From positions 124,001 through 188,000 of the forward strand of contig DLHP01000043.1 in the NCBI GenBank assembly GCA_002483285.1: a stretch of DNA of 64,000 bases. Direction: 5' to 3'. The translations under genes were made by a program, and so were the position numbers. The notes under the pieces were generated by a model. The model worked only from the letters and a program-made list of their open reading frames with translations. It did no database searches and was not told the origin of the DNA. This document shows, one piece after another, positions 8,225-16,682 of the stretch. Within the stretch, counting starts at the first letter, position 1. Every line of letters starts with the position of its first letter. Source of the stretch: Flavobacterium sp. UBA7665. GTDB taxonomy: Bacteria; Bacteroidota; Bacteroidia; Flavobacteriales; Flavobacteriaceae.

Positions 8225-10323
8225 CCAGTACCAAGAACATCAATGTGGCACTGATTGGCAACCCGAATACGGGAAAGACCTCGGTTTTCAATCAATTGAC
8301 CGGGCTCAACCAACAAGTAGGCAATTATCCGGGCATTACCGTTGAGAAAAAAATCGGGTTTTGCAAACTGCCCTATAACATTAAGGCCAACATCCTGGAT
8401 TTACCCGGAACTTATAGCCTCAATGCGAGTTCAATCGATGAAAATGTCGTGATTGAAATGCTGCTCAATAAAAACGACAAACTCTATCCCGATGTGGTTC
8501 TCGTCGTGGCCGACGTAGAAAACCTCAAGCGCAACTTATTGCTTTTCACGCAAATCAAAGACCTCGAGATTCCAACGATATTGGTCATCAATATGGCCGA
8601 CCGCATGGGTGCTAAAGGCATCTCGCTCGATGTGCCCTACCTCGAAGCGCAGCTTAAAACCAAAATCGCGATAATCAGTTCGCGCAAGGGAACCGGTATT
8701 GAGGAATTGAAGAAGCTCATTGTCACGTATCAATCTCTATCTACTGAACCCTGCCTGAATGCCTCGGTGATCGATCCCGCATACTTCGACCGCTTGCGCA
8801 AAACCTTTCCCAACCAATTGCTTTATAAACTTTGGCTGGTCATCACCCAGGATGTCAATTTCGCACAACTCGACCGAAACGAAATCAGGAATTCGTATAC
8901 CCGATCGCAGTCTGAACTCAAAAAACTCCAGCAAAAGGAAACGATCAAACGTTACCAATTCATCAACGAGGTTTTGAAAGACGGGCAAAAAATAAACCTT
9001 GCGACGGCAAAAGATTTCAGGATACAACTCGACAGGATTCTCACGCACAAAGTTTGGGGATACGCCATTTTCTTTGCGATACTGTTTGTGATTTTTCAAT
9101 CGATTTTTTCATGGTCTGCAGTACCCATGGACTTTATAGACAGTACGTTTGCTTCGTTGAGTACACTGGCTGCCCAACATTTACCCGCCGGCGTACTAAC
9201 CGATTTGATTGCCCAGGGCATCATTCCGGGAATCGGGGGCATTGTCATTTTCATCCCACAGATTGCCTTTTTGTTCCTGTTCATTTCCATGCTCGAAGAA
9301 AGCGGTTATATGAGCCGCGTGGTTTTCCTGATGGACAAAATCATGCGCCGATTTGGGCTGTCGGGCAAAAGTGTAGTACCGCTGATTTCGGGTACCGCCT
9401 GCGCTATTCCGGCGATCATGGCCACCCGCAACATTGAAAACTGGAAAGAGCGCTTGATTACCATACTGGTCACACCATTCACCACCTGTTCTGCCCGATT
9501 GCCCGTATATGCCATCATCATTGCCTTGGTTATACCCGAAAAACGGGTGTTGGGTATCCTCAACCTGCAAGGTCTGACGTTGATGTTGCTGTACCTGATT
9601 GGTTTCGGGACGGCGATTGTGGCGGCTTACATCCTCAACAAAATCCTAAAGGTCAACGGCAAGACGTATTTTGTCGTGGAAATGCCGGGTTATAAGTTAC
9701 CGATGTTTAAAAACGTGTCGCTCAACGTGCTCGAGAAAACCAAGGCTTTTGTTTGGGGTGCGGGGAAAATCATCCTTGCCATCTCGATCGTATTGTGGTT
9801 TTTGGCGTCGAGCGGGCCGGGAAATGCGTTCCACCACGCCGATCAGATTGTCACTGCACAACACCTGTCGGAGCCTTTGTCACCTGCCGAGTTTGAAAAC
9901 GCCGTGGCTTCCCAAAAACTTGAAAACTCCTATATAGGAATCATGGGAAAAGCCATCGAGCCAGTAATTGCGCCTTTAGGTTACGACTGGAAAATCGGTA
10001 TTGCACTGATCAGTTCGTTTGCGGCGCGCGAAGTTTTTGTAGGGACTTTGGCCACCATTTACAGCGTGGGCGATGCCGACAACGAAGACACCATCAAAAA
10101 TAAGATGCAGGCCGAAATACATCCCGACACCGGTCAAAAGGTATTCAACTTCGCCACCGGAATCTCCCTGCTGTTGTTTTACGCTTTCGCGATGCAATGC
10201 GCCAGCACTTTGGCCATCACCAAAAAAGAAACCAACAGTTGGAAGTGGCCCGCAACCCAGTTGGTATTCATGAGCGGATTGGCGTATCTCGTGGCGCTGG
10301 TTGCTTACCAAATTCTTAAATAA
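8221..10323 (+). CDS. feoB: FeoB ferrous iron transporter
   Basis: 700 residues, the normal length for a FeoB without extra domains. The N-terminal G-domain has G1 GNPNTGKTS (about 13-21), G3 LDLPGTYS, G4 NMAD and G5 SSRKGTG. A helical GDI region follows, then the membrane domain with two inverted Gate modules (helices starting near residue 280; FIPQIAFLFLFISMLEESGYM and SLLLFYAFAMQCASTLA-like segments contain the conserved Cys and Glu regions). It transports Fe(II) across the inner membrane, driven or gated by nucleotide hydrolysis. It overlaps feoA by four bases and the small gene after it by one base, giving a three-gene feo operon. Confidence 0.95.
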   Translation: MTSTKNINVALIGNPNTGKTSVFNQLTGLNQQVGNYPGITVEKKIGFCKLPYNIKANILDLPGTYSLNASSIDENVVIEMLLNKNDKLYPDVVLVVADVENLKRNLLLFTQIKDLEIPTILVINMADRMGAKGISLDVPYLEAQLKTKIAIISSRKGTGIEELKKLIVTYQSLSTEPCLNASVIDPAYFDRLRKTFPNQLLYKLWLVITQDVNFAQLDRNEIRNSYTRSQSELKKLQQKETIKRYQFINEVLKDGQKINLATAKDFRIQLDRILTHKVWGYAIFFAILFVIFQSIFSWSAVPMDFIDSTFASLSTLAAQHLPAGVLTDLIAQGIIPGIGGIVIFIPQIAFLFLFISMLEESGYMSRVVFLMDKIMRRFGLSGKSVVPLISGTACAIPAIMATRNIENWKERLITILVTPFTTCSARLPVYAIIIALVIPEKRVLGILNLQGLTLMLLYLIGFGTAIVAAYILNKILKVNGKTYFVVEMPGYKLPMFKNVSLNVLEKTKAFVWGAGKIILAISIVLWFLASSGPGNAFHHADQIVTAQHLSEPLSPAEFENAVASQKLENSYIGIMGKAIEPVIAPLGYDWKIGIALISSFAAREVFVGTLATIYSVGDADNEDTIKNKMQAEIHPDTGQKVFNFATGISLLLFYAFAMQCASTLAITKKETNSWKWPATQLVFMSGLAYLVALVAYQILK

Positions 10324-10445
10324 TGGTACAGGAAATTCTCGCTTATATTATTCTAGCGGCCGCCATTTTCTTTTTGGTGCGCAAATTTTTCTGGAAAAAG
10401 AAGAAAGATAAAAACTGTGGTGACGGCGATTGTGGTTGTCACTGA
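10323..10445 (+). CDS. FeoB-associated Cys-rich membrane protein (40 aa)
   Basis: The ATG overlaps the FeoB stop (TAATG). The product has 40 residues: MVQEILAYIILAAAIFFLVR forms one transmembrane helix, then a basic KKKK patch, then a short tail with three cysteines and a final histidine (NCGDGDCGCH). This is the layout of the FeoB-associated Cys-rich family found after feoB in many Bacteroidota; its exact role is not established, but it may take the FeoC place as a metal- or redox-sensing partner. No gene follows in the same direction for several kb, so it closes the operon. Confidence 0.85.
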   Translation: MVQEILAYIILAAAIFFLVRKFFWKKKKDKNCGDGDCGCH

Positions 10446-10461
10446 TTAGTGGAATTACCGA

Positions 10462-10860
10462 CTATCGGGTGTAACCGATTTTTAAAACATAACTTTTCGG
10501 GTCTACAGTAATACCTTGTTTAGGATAAGGCAAAACACCTACTGAAGTGACTTTCGTGCCCAGATATTTTGAAAACAGTTCAAGATTTTGCTCGCGGTTT
10601 GCAGACGACAAAGTAACATCTTCTACAAATTTCTTATCCTTGTATACCGACACCACAAAACTGACTTCGCCTGCCCAAACACAAGTCACGCCTTCTGGGC
10701 AACGCGAGTCCGAAACCACTTGTTTCAAGACCAAACGGTAGCCTTTCTTTTTAACACATTCCTTTTGGGTGATGGTTTTGTAGTGGATTTTCTGTGCAGC
10801 CACCGTTGCGGATGACAACAGCACAAACGCCAGCAACAGTATCGGGATTACTTTTTTCAT
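10462..10860 (-). CDS. hypothetical secreted protein with CPEGVTCVWAGEV motif
   Basis: 132 residues. A signal peptide (MKKVIPILLLAFVLLSSATVAAQ) is followed by a small all-beta domain. The hallmark is SRCPEGVTCVWAGEVSFVV, where two cysteines flank a short loop; a further cysteine (KECVKKKG) lies before it. I know this motif as recurrent in small secreted proteins of Flavobacteriia, but no function is assigned. It lies between the convergent feo operon and the dtxR/mntH genes and may only be a neighbour; a link to metal stress is speculation. Confidence 0.65.
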   Translation of the reverse strand: MKKVIPILLLAFVLLSSATVAAQKIHYKTITQKECVKKKGYRLVLKQVVSDSRCPEGVTCVWAGEVSFVVSVYKDKKFVEDVTLSSANREQNLELFSKYLGTKVTSVGVLPYPKQGITVDPKSYVLKIGYTR

Positions 10861-10891
10861 GGTGAAGCGATATCCCCAAAGTTACACATTC

Positions 10892-11545
10892 TCAGACTTT
10901 CTTGACAAAAAGATTGCCCGCGATTTTGCTAGAAATGACAATCTCATTGGCTCCGACCTTTATTTTCATCGACGCATCAAAATCTTCCTTTACCACAACC
11001 TCAATCTTTGATCCCAATGCAATCTGGTTCTTGTCGAGGTATTTTAAAAATTCGGTGGACGAATCCTTGACGCCCACACACAAACCGCTTTGTTCCTGCA
11101 AAAGTTCTGACAAGAGCATTTTCTCGATTTTGGCAATCTTGCCATCGCGGTCGGGAATCGGGTCGCCGTGTGGATCTTCGGTAGGATTGCCCAGGAAATC
11201 ATCGAGTTTGTTGATGAGCTGTTCTGATTTGATGTGCTCGAGCTGCTCGGCGATGTCGTGTACCTCATCCCACGCAAAATCGAGCTTCTCTACAAGGAAC
11301 ACTTCCCACAACCGGTGTTTGCGCACAATCATTTTGGCCGACAGCCTGCCGTTATCGGTAAGCGAAACGCCTTGGTATTTTTTGTAGTTGACCAGGCCTT
11401 TCTCGGCGAGTTTCTTAAGCATGTCGGTCACCGACGAGGCTTTGGTCTCGATCATTTCGGCGATGGCGTTGGTGCTCACTTCGCCGTCGGATACGCCCGT
11501 GAGGTGGTAGATGGTTTTGAGGTAATTTTCTTCTGAGAGGGTCAT
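10892..11545 (-). CDS. DtxR/MntR-family metal-dependent transcriptional repressor
   Basis: 217 residues from the ATG at 11545 (MTLSEENYLKTIYHLTG). A winged-helix DNA-binding domain (about 1-65; STNAIAEMIETKASSVTDMLKKL is the recognition segment) is followed by a dimerisation and metal-binding domain (LWEVFLVEKLDFAWDEVHDIAEQLEHI, with the His/Glu pattern; NPTEDPHGDPIP) and a FeoA/SH3-like C-terminal domain. A longer frame starting at 11608 adds a non-conserved leader that overlaps the upstream palindromic repeat. It probably senses Mn(II) or Fe(II) and represses uptake genes such as mntH next to it. The TTTAG-containing inverted repeats before mntH and feoA are possible targets. Confidence 0.9.
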   Translation of the reverse strand: MTLSEENYLKTIYHLTGVSDGEVSTNAIAEMIETKASSVTDMLKKLAEKGLVNYKKYQGVSLTDNGRLSAKMIVRKHRLWEVFLVEKLDFAWDEVHDIAEQLEHIKSEQLINKLDDFLGNPTEDPHGDPIPDRDGKIAKIEKMLLSELLQEQSGLCVGVKDSSTEFLKYLDKNQIALGSKIEVVVKEDFDASMKIKVGANEIVISSKIAGNLFVKKV

Positions 11546-11591
11546 TTTAAAGGTTACAGGGTTTAAGGGTGCAAGGTTCAGGGTAAAAGTT

Positions 11592-11675
11592 AGCCCCGAT
11601 AGCAGCAAGTATCCTTTTTGAAAGGCGAGGCACGAAGCGTTTTAAAAAGATACTGCGTATAGCGGGATGGGCTCC
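11592..11675. repeat. intergenic palindromic repeat, copy 1
   Basis: Between dtxR and mntH. AGCCCCGATAGCAGC opens the element and ATAGCGGGATGGGCT closes it; the inner arms AGTATCCTTTTT and AAAAAGATACT pair. The same design recurs at 16475, 24035, 53756 and 60983, with a partial form at 42320. Confidence 0.7.
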
Positions 11676-11682
11676 TAAAAAT

Positions 11683-13551
11683 TTAATTCTTAATAATAAA
11701 CAAAGGTATTGAAACCGCGTGACGTACGCTGCCAACGGTGGTCCCGAAAATCAAATCCTTGAAATTGCCGTGACCGTGTGTGCCCATAATCAGCAAATCG
11801 AACTGGCCTTCATTGATGATTTTTGCGATGGCTTTTCCGGGTTTGCCAAAACCGAGTTGGGTTTGAACCGAAAAACCTTTGTCTGACAGCAAACGGGTAT
11901 ATTCATAAAGCAATTGTTCATCCACCGTGGTTTCATGGTCTTTGATGGTACTGCCGTAAACAATCGCGCCTACGGTTTCCACGACATGGATCAGGGTGTA
12001 GTGGGCGTCTTTCCCGCCCATATCGATGGCGTGTTGCAGCGCTTTTTCATCGGCCTCAGAAAAATCTACCGTGACGGCAATGTGTTTCTTGTGGTAATTC
12101 CCGGTGGTGAATTTGAGTGCAAAATGATGTGGCGAATGGTTCGCTATAGATGGTTTTTCCTTGGTGACAAACGGTTTGAACACGATGTACAACAACAAAA
12201 TCAGGAAACCGATAGCCAGCGGAACGACCGTCAACCACAATACGATTGGATTTTCGGAAGTGTCGAGCCAACCGTTGATTTCGTCAAAAACCAATTTGGC
12301 GTTGAGCGATACGATGATCGAGGCAATGGTCCAGGCTGCAATTCTGGTGATGCGACCTATCTCGAAGCCGTTCATTTTAGATTTGTCGCTCACAAAGTGG
12401 ATGAGCGGGATAATCGCAAAACCCAGTTGCAACGAAAGAATCACCTGGCTCAAGATCAAGAGTTTTCCCGTGACGCTTTCGCCAAAATAAGAAATTACGA
12501 TCACGGCCGGGACAATTGCAATCAATCGGGTCAAAATCCGCCTTACCCAAGGTTGGATGCGCAGGTTGAGATAACCTTCCATGATGATTTGGCCGGCGAG
12601 CGTTCCGGTTATGGTAGAACTTTGGCCGGCGGCAATTAGTGCCACAGCAAAGAGAATCGGCGCCCATTGGGTTCCGAGCAACGGTTGTAGGAACTGGTGC
12701 GCGTCCTGAATTTCGGCCACCTCAAACATGCCGTTTTTGTAAAAGGTCGCGGCGGCCAGAATCAAAATGGCAGCGTTGACAAAAAACGCGAGATTGAGCG
12801 CAATGGCGCTATCGATAAAATTGTACTTGAGTGCCTGTTTGATGCCGGCTTTGCTGCGGTCGAACTTGCGTGTCTGCACGAGTGACGAATGCAGGTATAA
12901 ATTGTGCGGCATTACCGTGGCGCCGATGATTCCGATGGCGATGTAGAGCGCGGCGCTGTTGGGCATCGACGGAATCAAACCCGCCATGACTTTTCCCATT
13001 TCTGGTTCGGCAAAAATCATCTCAAAAATGAAGGAGATTCCGATGATGGTCACCAACGTAATGATGAAAGCTTCCATCTTTCGGATGCCTTTGTTGATCA
13101 GGAACAGCAAAAGAAAAGTGTCGAGTACAGTAATCATCACGCCTTCGATCAGCGGGATGTCAAACAACAGGTTGATCCCGATGGCCATTCCCAGTACTTC
13201 GGCGAGGTCACAGGCGGCTATGGCGATTTCGGCTAGGAAATACAGGATGTAGTTAATGAACTTAGAATAGGTCTCGCGCGAAGCCTGCGCCAAATCGCGC
13301 TGGGTAACGATTCCGAGACGCGCACTGAGGCTTTGCAGCAAAAGCGCCATCATGTTGCTCATAAGTAAAACCCACAACAAAGCGTAACCAAATTGGCTTC
13401 CTCCGGCAATATCGGTGGCCCAGTTTCCCGGGTCCATATAACCCACGCTGACCAGGTATGCAGGGCCAAAGAACGCCAGGATTTTTCTAAATACCGTGGT
13501 TTTATTTTGGGTGGAAACCGACTCGTGTACCTCCTCTAAAGATTTGCCCAT
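11683..13551 (-). CDS. mntH: MntH-type Nramp divalent metal transporter fused to a UspA domain
   Basis: 622 residues, against about 410-450 for a plain MntH. Residues about 20-455 are an Nramp transporter with the metal-binding DPGN (40-43) and the MPHNLYLHSS motif of helix 6. Residues about 485-622 form a universal-stress-protein domain (KHIAVTVDFSEADEKALQHA at its start) with the ATP-binding signature GTHGHGNFKDLIFGTTVGS near the end. The transporter should import Mn(II), perhaps also Fe(II), with protons; the cytoplasmic UspA domain may gate it in response to nucleotide. It lies downstream of a divergent promoter shared with the TonB receptor gene and upstream of dtxR. Confidence 0.92.
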   Translation of the reverse strand: MGKSLEEVHESVSTQNKTTVFRKILAFFGPAYLVSVGYMDPGNWATDIAGGSQFGYALLWVLLMSNMMALLLQSLSARLGIVTQRDLAQASRETYSKFINYILYFLAEIAIAACDLAEVLGMAIGINLLFDIPLIEGVMITVLDTFLLLFLINKGIRKMEAFIITLVTIIGISFIFEMIFAEPEMGKVMAGLIPSMPNSAALYIAIGIIGATVMPHNLYLHSSLVQTRKFDRSKAGIKQALKYNFIDSAIALNLAFFVNAAILILAAATFYKNGMFEVAEIQDAHQFLQPLLGTQWAPILFAVALIAAGQSSTITGTLAGQIIMEGYLNLRIQPWVRRILTRLIAIVPAVIVISYFGESVTGKLLILSQVILSLQLGFAIIPLIHFVSDKSKMNGFEIGRITRIAAWTIASIIVSLNAKLVFDEINGWLDTSENPIVLWLTVVPLAIGFLILLLYIVFKPFVTKEKPSIANHSPHHFALKFTTGNYHKKHIAVTVDFSEADEKALQHAIDMGGKDAHYTLIHVVETVGAIVYGSTIKDHETTVDEQLLYEYTRLLSDKGFSVQTQLGFGKPGKAIAKIINEGQFDLLIMGTHGHGNFKDLIFGTTVGSVRHAVSIPLFIIKN

Positions 13552-13567
13552 AGTCTAAAAATTTACA

Positions 13568-13622
13568 CAAATATAAAATTAGAAATTTGATTACTCAAAT
13601 AAAAAATTTAGTTTTGTCTAAA
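13568..13622. promoter_or_regulatory. divergent mntH / TonB-receptor promoters with operator-like palindromes
   Basis: Leftward promoter: TTTG (minus strand, 13599-13596), 20-nt spacer, TATATTTG (13575-13568). Rightward promoter: TTTG (13586-13589), 19-nt spacer, TAGTTTTG (13609-13616). Both fit the Bacteroidota consensus. The two -33 elements form one perfect palindrome, ATTTGA-TTAC-TCAAAT (13585-13600). A second inverted repeat TTTAG-TTTTGT-CTAAA (13607-13622) covers the rightward -7 element, and a matching half site GTCTAAAAATTT lies next to the mntH start (13553-13564). A metal-dependent repressor such as the DtxR protein nearby is a natural candidate. Confidence 0.65.
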
Positions 13623-13637
13623 ATTTTATTTACTCTA

Positions 13638-15905
13638 ATGAAAAAACCGATTGTCCTTTACTTTTTGATGCTGCCCTTTGTTGGATTCTCGCAAAGCGAA
13701 ATCTCGCTGTCGGGAACCATCACCGATGGCCAACTCCCGATGAAGCAAATCCAGATCACCATAGACCAACAATTTAAGGCCGAAACCGACAGCTTAGGAC
13801 GTTACGCATTTTATAATTTAACCTCCGGCAACCACAAATTGTCGGTCCAAGCGCCCGGATATATAAGTATCAGGCGAACCGTAAGCCTTGGCGACACACC
13901 CGAAATCCTAAACCTCCGCCTCGAAAAAGACCAAAACCTGCTCAGCGAAATTGTGGTTACCGGAACCTTAAAATCGGTACGACGGCTGGAAAGTCCTGTC
14001 CCGGTCGAAGTGTATACACCTGCGTTCTTTAAAAAAAATCCGGTTCCCAATATTTTTGATGCGCTGCAAAATGTAAACGGCGTGCGGCCTCAGCTCAATT
14101 GTGGTGTATGCAACACCGGCGACATCCACATCAACGGGCTTGAAGGTCCTTATACGGCTGTCCTTATCGACGGAATGCCCATCGTGAGCAGCCTTTCTAC
14201 GGTATATGGGCTTTCGGGTATCCCGAATTCGCTCGTTGAAAGAATCGAGATCGTCAAAGGCCCGGCATCGTCGTTATACGGCAGTGAAGCCATGGGTGGA
14301 CTCATTAACATCATCACCAAAACACCTTTTACCGCGCCCGAATTCTCGGCCGATTTTTTCATGACGAGCTGGCTCGAGACCAATGCCGACCTGGGAATCA
14401 AATACCGCCTGGGAAAAACGGCCAGCGGATTGGTCGGCGTAAACTATTTCAAGAACAGCGAAATCATTGACAACGATAAAGACAATTTTACCGACCTCAC
14501 GCTGCAGGATCGGATTTCGGTGTTCCATAAAATCAGTTTCAACAGGAAAGACAACCGCATTTTTAATGTGGGCATGCGCGGCATGTATGAAGACCGTTGG
14601 GGCGGCGATATCCGTTGGGAAAAAAAATACCGCGGTGGCGACGTCATTTACGGGGAAAGCATTTACACCAAACGCGGCGAAGTCTTTGGGAATTACCAAC
14701 TGCCTACAGCAGAAAAACTCATGCTGTCGTTTTCGGGCAACATCCATTTCCAGGACAGCCGGTATGGTACCACGGCTTACATCGCCAACCAAAAAGTAGG
14801 TTTTGTACAACTTACCTGGGACAAAAAAATCAACCGCCACGATTTGCTTTCGGGCATCGCTTCGCGTTACACCTATTACGATGACAATACCACCGCAACC
14901 GCATCGGGCAACCGCAACAACGCCGAAAGTACGTGGCTGCCTGGAGTTTTCATACAGGATGAAATTAGGCTGGGCAACAAACACCAACTGCTTTTGGGTT
15001 TGCGTTATGATTACAATTCGGTCCACGGCAATATTTTCACGCCGCGAATGGCGCACAAATGGAAAATCAATGACAACAACATCCTGCGGCTCAATGCGGG
15101 AACGGGCTTTAGGGTGGTGAATCTTTTTACAGAAGACCATGCTGCGCTGACCGGATCGCGTGAAGTGGTTATCGCCAGTAAGCTGCGACCAGAGCAAACG
15201 ATGAATGCCAACCTGAATTACATCAAAAAAATGTACTTGGCCGGCACAATCGTCAACCTCGAAACTTCTTTTTTCTATACGCGTTTCAGCAACAAAATTA
15301 TCGCCGATTACACGCTCGACCCCAATAAGATCATTTACGACAACCTCGATGGGCACTCGTTCAGCCAGGGTATTACGGCAAACTTAGATGTCAACTTCCG
15401 CAACGGCGTAAAAATCATCGCCGGCATCACTTACATGGATGTGTACACCGTAGAGCAAAACGTACGCGAACAACAACTGCTTACAGAAAAATTTACCGGA
15501 ACCTGGTCTGTCTCCTATAAAATCAATCCCATCCATTTGAGTTTTGATTACAGCGGAAACCTCTACAGCCCAATGAAGTTGCCGCTCTTGGGTCCGCTCG
15601 ACCCGCGAAGTCCCGAATCTCCGTGGTACAGCATCCAAAACATACAGTTTACGTATCACGGCTTCCCGAATTTTGAACTTTACACCGGCGTCAAGAACCT
15701 GCTAGACTTTACACCCATGAAAAACAATCCGTTCCTGATTGCGCGCACCCAAGATCCATTCGACAAAAACGTGTCTTACGGCGCAAACGGCCAGGTTTTG
15801 TCAACACCGCTCAATCCTTATGCGCTCACTTTTGACACCACTTATATTTATGCACCCAATCAAGGAATTCGTGGATTCTTTGGACTGCGATACAAGCTGC
15901 CGTAA
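13638..15905 (+). CDS. TonB-dependent receptor, probably metal or metal-chelate uptake
   Basis: 755 residues from the ATG at 13638, which gives a signal peptide ending FVGFSQ. A carboxypeptidase-regulatory-like beta domain (about 20-100; SGTITDGQLPMKQIQITID) precedes the plug (about 110-230; ESPVPVEVYTP, VLIDGMPIVS, ERIEIVKGPASSLYGSEA, GGLINIITK) and a 22-stranded barrel ending near GLRYKLP. The plug carries an unusual Cys155-x-x-Cys158 pair in LNCGVCNTGDIHINGLEGP. Divergent transcription from mntH, with overlapping promoters and operators, suggests that it brings manganese or iron complexes across the outer membrane for MntH. HmuR-like haem receptors share parts of the plug motif, so haem is an alternative substrate. 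Confidence 0.88.
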   Translation: MKKPIVLYFLMLPFVGFSQSEISLSGTITDGQLPMKQIQITIDQQFKAETDSLGRYAFYNLTSGNHKLSVQAPGYISIRRTVSLGDTPEILNLRLEKDQNLLSEIVVTGTLKSVRRLESPVPVEVYTPAFFKKNPVPNIFDALQNVNGVRPQLNCGVCNTGDIHINGLEGPYTAVLIDGMPIVSSLSTVYGLSGIPNSLVERIEIVKGPASSLYGSEAMGGLINIITKTPFTAPEFSADFFMTSWLETNADLGIKYRLGKTASGLVGVNYFKNSEIIDNDKDNFTDLTLQDRISVFHKISFNRKDNRIFNVGMRGMYEDRWGGDIRWEKKYRGGDVIYGESIYTKRGEVFGNYQLPTAEKLMLSFSGNIHFQDSRYGTTAYIANQKVGFVQLTWDKKINRHDLLSGIASRYTYYDDNTTATASGNRNNAESTWLPGVFIQDEIRLGNKHQLLLGLRYDYNSVHGNIFTPRMAHKWKINDNNILRLNAGTGFRVVNLFTEDHAALTGSREVVIASKLRPEQTMNANLNYIKKMYLAGTIVNLETSFFYTRFSNKIIADYTLDPNKIIYDNLDGHSFSQGITANLDVNFRNGVKIIAGITYMDVYTVEQNVREQQLLTEKFTGTWSVSYKINPIHLSFDYSGNLYSPMKLPLLGPLDPRSPESPWYSIQNIQFTYHGFPNFELYTGVKNLLDFTPMKNNPFLIARTQDPFDKNVSYGANGQVLSTPLNPYALTFDTTYIYAPNQGIRGFFGLRYKLP

Positions 15906-16015
15906 CCATCAGCCAAAAAAAGTTGGCGATAACAAATCTTTATGATTGCCCCAACTTGGCAGCCCGTTTTTCTTTGTAACTTTACCGCTCAAAAATTAAT
16001 CTAAAGCAAAAGAAT

Positions 16016-16426
16016 ATGTATCCAGAAGAAATGGTAATCCCCATGCGTGCCGAATTGGCTGATGCGGGTTTCGAAGAATTATACAGCGCCGGTGCCGTAG
16101 AAAATGCAATTGCAAAACCCGGCACTACCTTACTAGTCGTGAATTCGGTTTGCGGTTGTGCGGCCAGAAATGCACGTCCGGGCGCAAAATCGAGCCTTGA
16201 AAACCTAAAAAAACCAGATCATTTGGTAACGGTTTTCGCCGGAGTTGACAAAGAAGCCGTAGATGCCGCAAGGGAAAAAATGTTCCCTTTCCCACCTTCA
16301 TCGCCTTGCATCGCGTTGTTCAAAGATGGTGAGTTGGTACACATGCTCGAGCGCCATCACATTGAAGGCCGTCCGGCAGAACTCATCGCCGACAACCTCA
16401 AAGACGCGTTCAACGACTTTTGCTAA
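16016..16426 (+). CDS. BrxA/BrxB-family bacilliredoxin
   Basis: 136 residues, the usual length. The thioredoxin-like fold carries the CGC active site (Cys46-Gly47-Cys48 in VNSVCGCAARNARPG) that marks the bacilliredoxin (YphP/YqiW) family; MFPFPPSSPCIALFKDGELVHMLERHHIEG is the conserved C-terminal half. In Bacillus these proteins remove bacillithiol from oxidised protein thiols; Bacteroidota members may serve with bacillithiol-like thiols. It is a single gene closed by a good terminator; the nearest neighbours, TonB receptor and trhO, are separately spaced. Confidence 0.9.
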   Translation: MYPEEMVIPMRAELADAGFEELYSAGAVENAIAKPGTTLLVVNSVCGCAARNARPGAKSSLENLKKPDHLVTVFAGVDKEAVDAAREKMFPFPPSSPCIALFKDGELVHMLERHHIEGRPAELIADNLKDAFNDFC

Positions 16427-16444
16427 ACGCATAAAATGCCAATC

Positions 16445-16472
16445 AAGCCACATCGAAAGTTGTGGCTTTTTT
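16445..16472 (+). terminator. rho-independent terminator after bacilliredoxin
   Basis: Stem AAGCCAC / GTGGCTT (16445-16451, 16462-16468), 10-nt loop, then a run of Ts. Confidence 0.8.
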
Positions 16473-16474
16473 AT

Positions 16475-16562
16475 TGGGAGCCAATCCTGCTGTCCGTTGT
16501 GTCTTTTGTTTTTTAAAGAAAAAAACAAAAGGACGCCACTGCCATCAGGGCTAGGGCTTTGC
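16475..16562. repeat. intergenic palindromic repeat, copy 2
   Basis: Core hairpin GTCTTTTGTTTTTT (16501-16514), 4-nt loop, AAAAAAACAAAAGGAC (16519-16534); flanked by GGGAGCCAATCCTGCTGTCC on the left and CCACTGCCATCAGGGCT on the right. Same family as the elements at 11592, 24035, 53756 and 60983. Confidence 0.75.
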
Positions 16563-16682
16563 GTTTTACGATAGCAGCGGTCAAACATTTGCAATTTCCA
16601 TCCTTTTCGTTACTTTTGCGCGACGCTAGGCGAAGGCCAAACGTATGAAGTAAAATACTCCTCACCTTAAACTGTTTATAGC

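Noticed and set aside
14274..15356. 360-codon open frame antisense to the TonB receptor gene
   Set aside because: It lies entirely inside a well-supported receptor gene, has no recognisable domain, and is the kind of frame that codon bias creates on the opposite strand.
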